This document shows, piece after piece, positions 53,565 through 62,622 of a stretch of DNA of 64,000 bases. The stretch is from assembly GCF_001570425.1 (NCBI RefSeq), contig NZ_BCSX01000028.1, positions 124,001-188,000 on the forward strand, in the 5' to 3' direction. The stretch is from Mycolicibacterium brisbanense. Its GTDB lineage: Bacteria; Actinomycetota; Actinomycetes; Mycobacteriales; Mycobacteriaceae. Both the position numbers and the translations under genes were made by a program. Each line of letters starts with the position of its first letter. Positions within the stretch are counted from its first letter, which is position 1. The notes beneath the pieces were generated by a model. The model did not search any database. It saw only the letters and a list, made by a program, of their open reading frames with translations, and was not told the DNA's origin.

Positions 53565-55229
53565 ATGCCAGATTCCTTTCCCTCCCGCCGTGCTGCCGCA
53601 ATGACCGCGGTGGCCCTTGTCGCCGGCCTGGCGCTATCCGGCTGCGGTGGTTCGGGTCAGACCTCGTCGAACGGCGGGGGCACACCGGTCAGCGGCGGCT
53701 CGATCGTCTACGGCGCCGACCGCGAACCACTGTGCCTGGACCCGCACAACAACGGCGACATGCCGCAGACCTACGTCGCCCGGCAGTTCTTGGATTCTCT
53801 GGTCTCCGAACGCCGCGACGGCACGGTGGTGCCCTGGCTGGCCGATTCGTGGACCGTGTCACCTGACGGACTGACCTACACGTTCAAGATCAAGCAAGGC
53901 GTCAAGTTCCATGACGGCGAGCCACTCGACGCCGCCGCGGTCAAGGCCAACTTCGACCAGATGCTCGACCCCGCAACACAGTCGTTGACCGACGCCGGCT
54001 ATCTGAAGCCGTACTATCAGTCCTCGCGGGCGGTGGACCCGGCGACGTTCGAGATCAAACTGTCCAAGCCGTATTCGGCCCTGCTGCCGGTTCTTTCGCA
54101 GGCGTTCTTCGGCATCGAGTCGCCCAAGGCCATGGCGCGGGGCCTCGGCGTCAACTGCCAGAGCCCTGTGGGTACCGGTCCGTTCAAGGTCAAGGAATGG
54201 GTCCACGGCCAGAGTGTCGAACTCGACCGCAATCCCGACTACAACTCCGCACCCGCCGACGCCAAGCATCAGGGCCCGGCCTATCTCGACCATGTGAGCT
54301 GGAAGTTCCTGGAAGACGGCTCGGTGCGGTTCGCCGCGGTGCAGGGGCAGGGCGCCGATCTCATCTTCAACCCGCCGCCGCAGCAGAACGCCGCACTCAA
54401 GAACGACCCGAACCTGACCCTGCAGGAATTCACTCACACCGGGCAGCCGAACGGATTCGCGCTCAACACAACTCGGGCGCCCTTCACCGACACCGCCGTC
54501 CGCCAGGCGTTCATCCACGGCGCCAACGCGGAGGCCGCCGTCAAGAGCGCATACCTGGGCGTCTTCAACTGGGAGCACGGCCCACTGTCGTCCACCACCC
54601 CGTTCGTCGACGACAGCCTCGGCGATTTCTACAAGCACGACCCCGACCAGGCCAATCACCTGCTCGATTCGGCGGGCTGGACGCAACGCGACGGTGACGG
54701 CTTCCGTACCAAGGACGGTAAGCAACTCACCGCGACAGTCGTGTACTCGTCCGACCCCGGCGACACCCCACCGGCCGACGTGACGCTCTACCAGGACATC
54801 CAGGCCGCGGAAAAGGAGATCGGCTTCAACCTCGTCCTCAAACCGATTCCGCAGGACCAGTACTACGCGGCGTTCACCGATCCGAATGCCTACGACGCGC
54901 TGGCCGGGGCCTACTGGAACAGCCCGACGCCCCTGGTGTTGTCGATCGTGTACTCCACGGACTCGCTGAAACTGGCGCCCGGCAACAACATGTCGTGGGT
55001 GCAGAATCCCGCCATCGACGGCCCGTTGCACGAGGTCGCGGCCTCGAACGAGCCTGAGCAGCAACAGCATCTGTACGACACCGTGCAGAAAGTGGTCGCC
55101 GAGAACGCCTATTTCCTGGGTCTGTATCCGCAGACCACGCGGCTGGTCAGCAAGAAGCGGCTCAAGGACGTCTGGATCGAACCCTCCGAAGGCGAACCCG
55201 TCCTGCATGACGCGTGGCTGGCACCGTGA
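53565..55229 (+). CDS. Peptide-type ABC transporter substrate-binding lipoprotein (SBP family 5)
   Basis: This 554-residue lipoprotein has a signal peptide ending at Cys27 (LALSGC). The family-5 binding fold is visible as YTFKIKQGVKFHDGEPLDA, KEWVHGQSVELDRNPDY and DTAVRQAFIHG. ATG 53565 gives the full lipoprotein signal; the longer frame adds unlikely residues. It is the first gene of an importer that is coupled to two monooxygenases, so its ligand is probably their substrate, perhaps a small sulfur compound. The stop overlaps the next start by 4 bases. Confidence 0.92.
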   Translation: MPDSFPSRRAAAMTAVALVAGLALSGCGGSGQTSSNGGGTPVSGGSIVYGADREPLCLDPHNNGDMPQTYVARQFLDSLVSERRDGTVVPWLADSWTVSPDGLTYTFKIKQGVKFHDGEPLDAAAVKANFDQMLDPATQSLTDAGYLKPYYQSSRAVDPATFEIKLSKPYSALLPVLSQAFFGIESPKAMARGLGVNCQSPVGTGPFKVKEWVHGQSVELDRNPDYNSAPADAKHQGPAYLDHVSWKFLEDGSVRFAAVQGQGADLIFNPPPQQNAALKNDPNLTLQEFTHTGQPNGFALNTTRAPFTDTAVRQAFIHGANAEAAVKSAYLGVFNWEHGPLSSTTPFVDDSLGDFYKHDPDQANHLLDSAGWTQRDGDGFRTKDGKQLTATVVYSSDPGDTPPADVTLYQDIQAAEKEIGFNLVLKPIPQDQYYAAFTDPNAYDALAGAYWNSPTPLVLSIVYSTDSLKLAPGNNMSWVQNPAIDGPLHEVAASNEPEQQQHLYDTVQKVVAENAYFLGLYPQTTRLVSKKRLKDVWIEPSEGEPVLHDAWLAP

Positions 55230-56197
55230 CCGACCTCGCGGTTGCAGCGCGCCGCACCCCGATCCGGGTGCGGCAGCTGGCCGGTCGGGTCGCCGGTGTC
55301 GTCGGCGTGCTGTGGGGTGCGGCGACGCTGACCTTCTTCGCGCAGAAGCTGATGCGCACCGACCCGGTGCTGGCGATCCTCGGCGGCGCCGGCGCCAAGC
55401 CCTCACCGGAGCAGATCGCCGCGGTCCGCGTTCAGTACGGGCTCGACCAGCCGGTGCTCTCCCAGTACCTGCACTACCTCGGTGGCTTGGTACGTGGTGA
55501 TCTCGGCACGTCCTACAGCCGCAAACAACCGGTGACCGACATGATCGTGCAACAGATCGGCCCCACCCTGACACTCACCGCTGTGTCGTTGGCCGCATCG
55601 TGGGTGATTGCCGTGGCCGTCACCTTGCTGACGGCGCACCGGAGTCGGCCGGTCTCCGCGATCGGCTCGGCGGTGGAGACCTTCCTGGCCGCACTACCCC
55701 AATATTGGCTCGGCATCGTGCTTTTGGTGATCTTCGCCTTCCAGCTGCATTGGCTTCCGGTGGTCGGCGACGGCGGTTTCGACGGGCTCGTCCTGCCCGC
55801 ATTGACCCTCGCGCTGCCCCTGGCGGGATTCCTCGGGCAGGTGACCCGCGACGAATTCTCGTCGGCACTCGAACAGCCCTTTGCGGTTTCGGCACGTGCC
55901 CGCGGGATGAGCGACTGGGGAGTGCGCTGGCGGCATGCTCTGCGCCATGCCGTGCTGCCGGGGCTCACACTGTCCGGTTGGGCGTTGGGTTCGTTGTTCT
56001 CGACCGCGGTGATCGTCGAGACCATCTTCGTCCGTCCTGGGCTGGGACGCATGCTCGTCGATGCCGTGATCGCCCATGACATGCCGGTGGTGATGGGCGT
56101 GACGTTGTTCGTCGCAGCGGTCTACGTGATCGCCAACGCCGCGGTGAATGCCGCATTCGGCCGGATAGATCCGCGCTTGCGACGGGCCAGCCGATGA
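55226..56197 (+). CDS. ABC transporter permease, DppB-like
   Basis: This 323-residue permease has six membrane segments and a DppB-type pattern. The EAA-like loop FAVSARARGMSDWGVRWRH contacts the ATPase. GTG 55226 overlaps the binding-protein stop (GTGA); another in-frame GTG is at 55214. The next permease overlaps by 4 bases. It belongs to the peptide/nickel class, but its context points to a different substrate. Confidence 0.9.
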   Translation: MTDLAVAARRTPIRVRQLAGRVAGVVGVLWGAATLTFFAQKLMRTDPVLAILGGAGAKPSPEQIAAVRVQYGLDQPVLSQYLHYLGGLVRGDLGTSYSRKQPVTDMIVQQIGPTLTLTAVSLAASWVIAVAVTLLTAHRSRPVSAIGSAVETFLAALPQYWLGIVLLVIFAFQLHWLPVVGDGGFDGLVLPALTLALPLAGFLGQVTRDEFSSALEQPFAVSARARGMSDWGVRWRHALRHAVLPGLTLSGWALGSLFSTAVIVETIFVRPGLGRMLVDAVIAHDMPVVMGVTLFVAAVYVIANAAVNAAFGRIDPRLRRASR

Positions 56198-57060
56198 CCG
56201 TCAACATCGCGGACGCGACCGCCGTTCGGTCGACGCTGCACGTTGTGTCGGCGCGCGGATTCCGGCCGGCAGTATGGCTCTCGGCGCTGTTCCTGCTGCT
56301 GGTTCTGGCGTGGGCCGTCGCACCGGGGTGGTTCACCCACGAGTCCCCGTTCGACACCGACATCGGCGCTGCCCTGCAGGGCCCATCGCCGCAGAACTGG
56401 TTCGGCACCGACGCCTCGGGCCGCGACATCTACACACGCGTGGTTTTCGGCGCCCGCAGTTCGCTGCTGATCGGCACCGGCGCAACGGCTCTCGCGTTGG
56501 CCTTCGCGATCGTCTTCGGCTTCACGGCGGGTCTCGGCGGACGGATCACCGACGGTGCGATCAGCCGATTCCTCGAAGTCGTTCTGTCGATACCCGGCTT
56601 GCTGATCGCGTTGTTGTTCATCGCGGTGTTCGGGCCCGGCGTCGCGACCGAGATCGTCGCGGTCGCATTGGGATCCGCGGCCGGCTACGCGTGGATGGTG
56701 CGCGGGCAGGTGATCGCCGTCAAGGATTCGGGCTATGTCGACGCGGCGGTGGCGCTGGGGCACGCACCATCGCGGATCGTGTGGCGGCACGTGTTTCCCA
56801 ATGCCATGCGGCCGTTGGTGGCGTTGGCGACGTTGGGTGTCGGGCAGTCGATCGTCTGGGCTTCGTCGTTGAGCTTCCTGGGGCTCGGTGTCGCGCCACC
56901 GGCACCCGAGTGGGGCGCGATGCTCGACGCCGGACGCGATTTCGTGTCGACGGCGTGGTGGCTGGAGCTCTTTCCCGGCCTTGCGATCGTCGGCTGCACC
57001 CTGGCCGTCACGGTGCTCGGCCGTCACCTGCAGCAGCGACTCGAAGGGCGCCTGACATGA
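56194..57060 (+). CDS. ABC transporter permease, DppC-like
   Basis: This 288-residue permease of the DppC/OppC type has an N-terminal hydrophobic segment, the conserved WFGTDASGRDIYTRVVFG loop and an EAA loop YVDAAVALGHAPSRIVWRH. It is the partner of the DppB-like subunit. Its stop overlaps the start of the fused ATPase by 4 bases, so all components are translationally coupled. Confidence 0.91.
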   Translation: MTVNIADATAVRSTLHVVSARGFRPAVWLSALFLLLVLAWAVAPGWFTHESPFDTDIGAALQGPSPQNWFGTDASGRDIYTRVVFGARSSLLIGTGATALALAFAIVFGFTAGLGGRITDGAISRFLEVVLSIPGLLIALLFIAVFGPGVATEIVAVALGSAAGYAWMVRGQVIAVKDSGYVDAAVALGHAPSRIVWRHVFPNAMRPLVALATLGVGQSIVWASSLSFLGLGVAPPAPEWGAMLDAGRDFVSTAWWLELFPGLAIVGCTLAVTVLGRHLQQRLEGRLT

Positions 57061-58694
57061 CCACACCATTGCTGCGCGTCGAAGATCTCACCGTCGCATT
57101 CGGTGCCCGCGACCCGCAACCTGTGGTGCGCGGAGTGTCGTTCGACGTTGCGCCCGGCGAGTGCTTCGCCATCGTCGGCGAATCCGGTTCAGGCAAGAGC
57201 GTCACCGCCCGCACCCTTCTCGGATTGACCGGTGCCACTGCGCATGTCAGCGCGGCGCGCCTCGAACTGCAGGGTCGGTCCGTACTTGGCAACCGGGATC
57301 GGGACTGGCGCCGCATCCGGGGCGCTCAGGTGGGTTTCGTGCTGCAGGACGCGCTGGTCTCGCTCGACCCGCTGAGGACCGTGGGCAGTGAGATCGCCGA
57401 GACGTTGCGGCTGCACCGATTCGGCGGGCGCTCCCGGCGACGCGAGCGGGTGCTCGAATTGCTGGAGGCGGTCGGCGTTCCCGAACCGGAACTGCGAGCA
57501 CGCCAGTTACCACACCAACTTTCCGGTGGGCAACGCCAGCGTGCCCTCATCGCCTCGGCGATCGCGCTCGATCCTCCGTTGCTCATCGCCGACGAGCCGA
57601 CCACGGCACTCGATGTCACGGTCCAGGCGCAGATCCTCGACCTGCTGCAGAGCATGAAAGACCGTGGTACCGGCCTGATCCTGATCAGTCACGACCTGGC
57701 CGTGGTGACCCGATTGGCCGATCGCCTCGCGGTCATGCGAAACGGTCTACTGGTCGAACAAGGCCCGGTCGCGTCGGTGCTCGCGCAGCCGGCCCATCCC
57801 TACACCCGGACCCTGCTCGACGCCGTGCCTGCCGCCCACCGCAAAGGCACACGACTGTCGGGCACGCCGGCCCGAGAGGTGGCGCCGGCGCCGCGCAGGG
57901 ACGGTGTGCTGTTGGCCGCCGAGGGACTGCGGAAGGTGTTCACCGGACCCGACGGTGTGGAACGCGCTGCAGTCGACGATGTTTCGTTCACGCTCGGCGT
58001 GGGGGAGACGCTCGGCATCGTGGGCGAGTCAGGGTCCGGGAAGACGACGACGGCCCGGCTCGCGCTGGCGCTGCTGGAGCCCGACGCCGGAACCGTGACG
58101 CTGGCCGGTGAACCCTGGAGCGGTGTGAGCGAAGCGCAGCGGCGGTCGCGGCGCCGCCGGATCTCGGTGGTGTACCAGGATCCGCTGGGATCGTTCGACC
58201 CGCGCTGGACCGTGCGGCGCATCATCGAGGATGCGCTGCCCGCCGAGGTGTATGGCGATCCCGGCGCGCGGCGGCACCGCACGGCCGAGCTGCTCGCGGA
58301 CGTCGGGTTGCCGGCCGAGCATCTAGGTCGGCGCCCACTGCTGTTGTCCGGAGGTCAGCGCCAGCGTGTGGCCATCGCCAGGGCGCTGGCCTCCGAGCCC
58401 GATGTCATCGTCTGCGACGAGCCGGTGTCGGCACTCGACGTGACGATCCAGGCGCAGGTGCTCGACCTGCTGACCGACCTGCAGCAGCGGCTCGGCCTGT
58501 CGTACCTGTTCATCTCACACGACCTCGGCGTCATCCATCACATGGCCGATCGAGTGCTGGTGATGCGTGGTGGCCGGATCGTCGAATCCGGCACTGCCGA
58601 GCAGATATTCGATGCGCCGCGCGACCCCTATACCCAGAAGTTGTTGGCGAGCCTGCCCAGGGCCGCCGAACCGCAATCTGTCTCCGGAGGCTGA
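57057..58694 (+). CDS. Fused dual ABC ATPase (DppD-DppF fusion)
   Basis: This 545-residue protein has two full ABC ATPase domains in one chain. The first has Walker A GESGSGKS, signature LSGGQRQRALIAS and Walker B LLIADEP. The second has Walker A GESGSGKTT (near 323-331), signature LSGGQRQRVAIARA and Walker B VIVCDEP. Both halves carry the His switch (LISHDLA and FISHDLG). It replaces the usual separate DppD and DppF proteins. It ends 1 base before the first monooxygenase gene, so importer and enzymes form one operon. Confidence 0.92.
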   Translation: MTTPLLRVEDLTVAFGARDPQPVVRGVSFDVAPGECFAIVGESGSGKSVTARTLLGLTGATAHVSAARLELQGRSVLGNRDRDWRRIRGAQVGFVLQDALVSLDPLRTVGSEIAETLRLHRFGGRSRRRERVLELLEAVGVPEPELRARQLPHQLSGGQRQRALIASAIALDPPLLIADEPTTALDVTVQAQILDLLQSMKDRGTGLILISHDLAVVTRLADRLAVMRNGLLVEQGPVASVLAQPAHPYTRTLLDAVPAAHRKGTRLSGTPAREVAPAPRRDGVLLAAEGLRKVFTGPDGVERAAVDDVSFTLGVGETLGIVGESGSGKTTTARLALALLEPDAGTVTLAGEPWSGVSEAQRRSRRRRISVVYQDPLGSFDPRWTVRRIIEDALPAEVYGDPGARRHRTAELLADVGLPAEHLGRRPLLLSGGQRQRVAIARALASEPDVIVCDEPVSALDVTIQAQVLDLLTDLQQRLGLSYLFISHDLGVIHHMADRVLVMRGGRIVESGTAEQIFDAPRDPYTQKLLASLPRAAEPQSVSGG

Positions 58695-58695
58695 C

Positions 58696-60066
58696 ATGAC
58701 CCGACAGATCGTCCTCAACGCATTCGACATGAACTGCGTGGCACACATCGTCGCCGGTACCTGGCGACATCCCGACTCGCAGGCCGCGCAGTACAAGGAT
58801 CTGCGGTATTGGCTGGACCTGGCGAAGTTGGTGGAGCGCGGGCTTTTCGACGGACTCTTCATCGCCGACGTGCTCGGTGTCTACGACGTCTACGGGGGTG
58901 GCCCCGAAGCCGCCTTGCGGTCCGGTGCGCAGGTCCCGGTGAACGACCCGCTGCTGGTCGTACCCGCCATGGCCACGGTCACCGAGCATCTCGGATTCGG
59001 CGTCACCGCTGCGACATCGTTTGAGCACCCGTACTCGTTCGCACGACGGATGTCGACGCTGGATCACCTCACCAAGGGCCGCGTCGGCTGGAACATCGTC
59101 ACCGGCTACCTGGAGAGCGCCGCCCGCAACCACGGACTGGACACCATCACGCCGCACGCCGACCGCTACGACATCGCCGACGAGTACACCGAAGTGCTCT
59201 ACAAGTTGTGGGAAGGCTCGTGGGACGACGACGCGGTCGGCACCGACCCGGGCCGCGCGGAGTACGCCGACCCGGCCAAGGTGCACCCGATCGACCACGA
59301 GGGCAAGCATTTCCGGGTGCCCGGCATCCACCTGTGCGAACCGTCGCCGCAGCGCACCCCCGTGCTCTATCAGGCTGGGGCTTCCAACCGGGGCAAGCAG
59401 TTCGGCGCCGAGAATGCCGAGGTGATCTTCGTCAGCGCGCCGACCAAGGAGGCGCTGCGAGAGACCGTCGCCGACATCAGGCGTCGCGCCGAAGCTGCGG
59501 GGCGGGATCCCTATGACGTCAAGATCGTCAACGGTCACGTCGTCGTCACCGGTGCCGATGACGCCGCCGCTCAGGCCCGCTACGCCGAGTTCCGACGCTA
59601 CATCGACCCCGAAGGTGCGTTGGCATTGTGGTCGGGCTGGCTGGGAACCGACCTGTCCCAGTTCGACCTCGACGACCCGGTTTCGGTGACCGACAACGAA
59701 TTCCTGAAATCCTCCGTGCAGAACTACGGCCAGGGGCAGTGGACCCTGCGCGATTTCGTCGACGCACACGCGATCGACGCCGAAGGCGGATTCAGCGTCG
59801 GAGGCCCGCAACAGGTCGCCGACGACCTGCAGGAGTGGGTCGAAGAGACCGACGTCGACGGGTTCAACATCACCAACGTCATCACGCCGGGCTCGTTTGT
59901 CGACTTTGTCGATCACGTCGTCCCTGAGTTGCAGCGCCGCGGGGTGTACAAGACGTCGTACGCCGACGGGACGTTGCGGCACAAGCTGTTCGGCCGAGGG
60001 CCACGGCTGCCCGAGACCCATCGAGCGGCGGGTTACCGCCGCGTGACCCAGGAGGCACAACGATGA
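58696..60066 (+). CDS. Flavin-dependent monooxygenase, NtaA/SnaA/DszA family
   Basis: This 456-residue luciferase-like (LLM) two-component monooxygenase is in the group of nitrilotriacetate, dimethyl-sulfide and dibenzothiophene-sulfone oxygenases. The N-terminus MTRQIVLNAFDMNCVAHI and FIADVLGVYDVYGG, then GRVGWNIVTGYLESAARNHG, are typical. It uses FMNH2 from a separate reductase, and no reductase gene is present in the window. It is 1 base after the ABC ATPase and its stop overlaps the next enzyme by 4 bases. Confidence 0.9.
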   Translation: MTRQIVLNAFDMNCVAHIVAGTWRHPDSQAAQYKDLRYWLDLAKLVERGLFDGLFIADVLGVYDVYGGGPEAALRSGAQVPVNDPLLVVPAMATVTEHLGFGVTAATSFEHPYSFARRMSTLDHLTKGRVGWNIVTGYLESAARNHGLDTITPHADRYDIADEYTEVLYKLWEGSWDDDAVGTDPGRAEYADPAKVHPIDHEGKHFRVPGIHLCEPSPQRTPVLYQAGASNRGKQFGAENAEVIFVSAPTKEALRETVADIRRRAEAAGRDPYDVKIVNGHVVVTGADDAAAQARYAEFRRYIDPEGALALWSGWLGTDLSQFDLDDPVSVTDNEFLKSSVQNYGQGQWTLRDFVDAHAIDAEGGFSVGGPQQVADDLQEWVEETDVDGFNITNVITPGSFVDFVDHVVPELQRRGVYKTSYADGTLRHKLFGRGPRLPETHRAAGYRRVTQEAQR

Positions 60067-61271
60067 CCGTCACCACCATCGATTTGGGTGCGGATCGGCT
60101 GCAGGAGCTGTTCGCTGCTATCGGCGCGGGGGCGTTGGACCGCGAGCGCAGCGGTGAACGGCCCTTCGCCGCAATTGATCTCATTCGTGATGCCCGTCTC
60201 GGAGCGCTCCGGGTGCCCGCCGAAGACGGTGGCGGCGGCGCCAGCTTGCGCGAGCTGTTCGCCACGGTGATCGCCTTGGCCAGCGTCGATGTCAACGTCG
60301 CACACATCCTGCGTGGGCATTTCGCGCACGTCGAAGAGCGGCTGCGGCTTGGGGGTGAAGAACGTCAGCGTGTCATCGATCTGGCGCTCAGTGGCAAACT
60401 CGTCGGCAATGCGTCCACCGAATTGGGCACAACCACGGTCGGCGAGTTCACCTGGAAAACCCGGCTGACGCCGCAGGGAAATGAGTTGCGACTCGACGGA
60501 ACCAAGTACTTCACCACTGGTACCCTCTACGCCGACTACACCGAGGTGCTGGCCAGCGACCACACCGGTGCCACCGTGCTGATCCTGGTGCCGACCGACC
60601 GGGCCGGCGTCACGGTCCTCGACGATTGGGACGGTATGGGCCAGCGTGCCACGGGAACCGGCACCGCCGTTTTCGACGATGTGGTGGTGTACCCGCACGA
60701 GGTGCTGCCGCTGCCGCCTGCGGCCGAGGGCAGTGACCCGGCGCCGATGTACCTGTCGGGGGCCTTCTTTCAGTTGTATGTAACTGCTTTGATCGTCGGG
60801 GTGCTGCACGCGTTGCGTGACGACGCCGTCGCGCACGTGCACCAGCGGTCCCGCAGCTTCGCCTGGGCGCCGACCGCCTCGGCGCCGGACGATCCGCTGT
60901 TGCAGCGTGAGATCGGCGAGATCGCGGCGGCGGCCTATGCGGCCGAGACGACGGTGTTGCGTGCCGCCGACGCCCTGGAACTGGCGTTCGACGCAGACAC
61001 CGCAGGCGTGGATCCCGATCTACGGCTTGCGCACGAGGCGTCGCTGCAGGCAGCCCACGCGAAAGTTGTCGTCGACGCACTGGGCCAGAAAGCGGCGTCG
61101 CAGATCTTCGACATCGGCGGCGCATCGGTGGTACGCAACGTGCATCTGCTCGATCGGCACTGGCGGAACATCCGGACGCTCGCCTCGCACAATCCGACGT
61201 CGTACAAGGCGCAGGCGATCGGGGCGTATTACGTCCGCGGCACAGCGCTGCCGGGCAGCGGTTACTTCTAA
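60063..61271 (+). CDS. Acyl-CoA dehydrogenase-fold flavin monooxygenase (DszC/SfnB-like)
   Basis: This 402-residue protein has the acyl-CoA dehydrogenase fold in order: N-terminal helices, a middle beta domain (GNASTELGTTTVGEF, LRLDGTKYFTTGTLYADY) and a C-terminal helical domain ending in HNPTSYKAQAIGAYYVRG. It belongs to the branch that includes DszC and SfnB, FMN-dependent monooxygenases acting on organosulfur compounds or similar substrates. The typical acyl-CoA catalytic Glu is not visible. With the preceding LLM enzyme it forms a DszA/DszC-like pair. Confidence 0.87.
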   Translation: MTVTTIDLGADRLQELFAAIGAGALDRERSGERPFAAIDLIRDARLGALRVPAEDGGGGASLRELFATVIALASVDVNVAHILRGHFAHVEERLRLGGEERQRVIDLALSGKLVGNASTELGTTTVGEFTWKTRLTPQGNELRLDGTKYFTTGTLYADYTEVLASDHTGATVLILVPTDRAGVTVLDDWDGMGQRATGTGTAVFDDVVVYPHEVLPLPPAAEGSDPAPMYLSGAFFQLYVTALIVGVLHALRDDAVAHVHQRSRSFAWAPTASAPDDPLLQREIGEIAAAAYAAETTVLRAADALELAFDADTAGVDPDLRLAHEASLQAAHAKVVVDALGQKAASQIFDIGGASVVRNVHLLDRHWRNIRTLASHNPTSYKAQAIGAYYVRGTALPGSGYF

Positions 61272-62245
61272 CTCAGCCAGATCCACAACTTCTGCGGCTG
61301 CCACCACATGTTGACGCGGGCCGTGCAATCCATGTCGGACACGTCGGTGTGGATCACGGTCTCGCAACCGCCGAGGATCTGGACTTTTTCACCGGCATGT
61401 AGCGCGTCAGCGAAGTCTGTGGCGAACACTGCCGGGCCGTCGGGGATCGGCGGGAACGTGAAATTGAAGTCGTCGCCCTCCAGCTGGACCCAGGTCCGGC
61501 TGAAGACGGTCTTGAATGCCGTGACGCGCTGATCGCCGCGGAGCACCCGGACGAACACGTGGTGGTCGAGCGAGATGGTCGCCGACGAGAGACCGAAGTT
61601 GTCGGTTCCGCGCACCCAGATCTGGTTGACCAGATTCTTCATGCTGATCGCGACATTGAGAAAGCCGGAGCTGGGCGCCTCGAAGTCGATACCCACCGAC
61701 ACGTCGCACCCGGCCCAGCGGTTGTAGTCGTTGATCTCGCCGAAGGTGTTGTCGTCGTGCCACGTGACGTCGTTGATGATCAGGCCCTGCGGCGGTGCCG
61801 TCGCCGACTGGTTCGATTTGATCGGGTCGGTGCCGGGGATGTCGGGGAATTCTACGATGTCCGACGCGGTGAACGGCGGCTCGAACGTCTGCATGCCGAA
61901 CGCGTCGAGGTCCTCGGCCCAAGTCTGTGGATGCGCTCGGAGCCGGTCCGTGCGGTGTTCGGTGAGGCGCTCGTAGTCGCGCGAAAACTCTTGCCGCAGT
62001 TGCTGTATTGCGTGGTAGTTGGGGATCTTCAGGAGCGCTTGGCGCTTCTCGGCGAGTAGCTTGGCGCGGGTTTCGCCCATCGCGGTGGGGTCGCCGATCG
62101 TCATCGCCAACGAGTGTGCCCACGCCGTGCGGTGCTTGGCCCGCAGCTCGGCGAGCGCGGTTCTGCTCTCGGGCGTCAGCAGGGCGTGGACGCGGTCGTT
62201 GAACGCCCGCCGCAACCGGGCGATTTCCTGCGTCCGCTCCTGCAT
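61268..62245 (-). CDS. Conserved hypothetical protein with N-terminal helical and C-terminal beta-rich parts
   Basis: I do not recognise this 325-residue protein. The first about 110 residues are predicted helical and charged (LRRAFNDRVHALL, RLTEHRTDRLRAHP). The second half is rich in beta strands and aromatics (ITINDV-type turns, FSRTWVQLEGDDFNFTFPPIP) with cysteines in GCETVIHTDVSDMDC. No signal peptide or membrane segment is seen. ATG 62245 (MQERTQEIARLRR) is used; a longer frame begins at 62326. Its 3' end overlaps the previous operon by 4 bases, converging on it. Confidence 0.72.
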   Translation of the reverse strand: MQERTQEIARLRRAFNDRVHALLTPESRTALAELRAKHRTAWAHSLAMTIGDPTAMGETRAKLLAEKRQALLKIPNYHAIQQLRQEFSRDYERLTEHRTDRLRAHPQTWAEDLDAFGMQTFEPPFTASDIVEFPDIPGTDPIKSNQSATAPPQGLIINDVTWHDDNTFGEINDYNRWAGCDVSVGIDFEAPSSGFLNVAISMKNLVNQIWVRGTDNFGLSSATISLDHHVFVRVLRGDQRVTAFKTVFSRTWVQLEGDDFNFTFPPIPDGPAVFATDFADALHAGEKVQILGGCETVIHTDVSDMDCTARVNMWWQPQKLWIWLS

Positions 62246-62348
62246 GACACGGTTCGTACCACACAGCGGGATGCGAGTTGTGACGAATGTCACGGAACCG
62301 CTACGATTTGGCGTTCTTACGTCCACGTCAATTCAAGGTCAGGTTGCC

Positions 62349-62540
62349 ATGCTCGTCCGTGCGTTCCTCGTCGTTGCCGCCATCGCTGTCGCCGGCACCG
62401 GTCTCGCGCCCATCGCCGCCGCGCGGCCCTACGCCAACTGCACCGAGGCGCACAAGGACGGCCGATGGAACATTCCGCAGGACGATCCGGCCTACTGGTC
62501 GGGTGGCGACCGTGACGGAGATGGACTCGCCTGCGAGTAG
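62349..62540 (+). CDS. Exported excalibur-domain mini-protein
   Basis: This 63-residue protein has a signal peptide (about 1-24, ending AAARP). Its short excalibur-type calcium-binding motif has YANCTEAHKDGR, then the acidic GGDRDGDGLACE. The two cysteines (NC and AC) are typical and probably form a disulfide. Such proteins sit at the cell surface; the role is unknown. It is shorter than many annotated genes and easily missed. The start follows GGTTGCC with no strong ribosome-binding site. Confidence 0.82.
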   Translation: MLVRAFLVVAAIAVAGTGLAPIAAARPYANCTEAHKDGRWNIPQDDPAYWSGGDRDGDGLACE

Positions 62541-62542
62541 TG

Positions 62543-62560
62543 GGCGCGCTTTCACGCGCC
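62543..62560 (+). terminator. Weak hairpin after the excalibur gene
   Basis: GGCGCG (62543-62548) pairs with CGCGCC (62555-62560) around CTTTCA, right after the stop. Only 6 bp and no T tract. Confidence 0.35.
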
Positions 62561-62622
62561 TTCGTGGAAGATGCCACTGAGCAGTAGACGCTGCTCTCGC
62601 GTCGTACGAAGGGCGGAATCCA

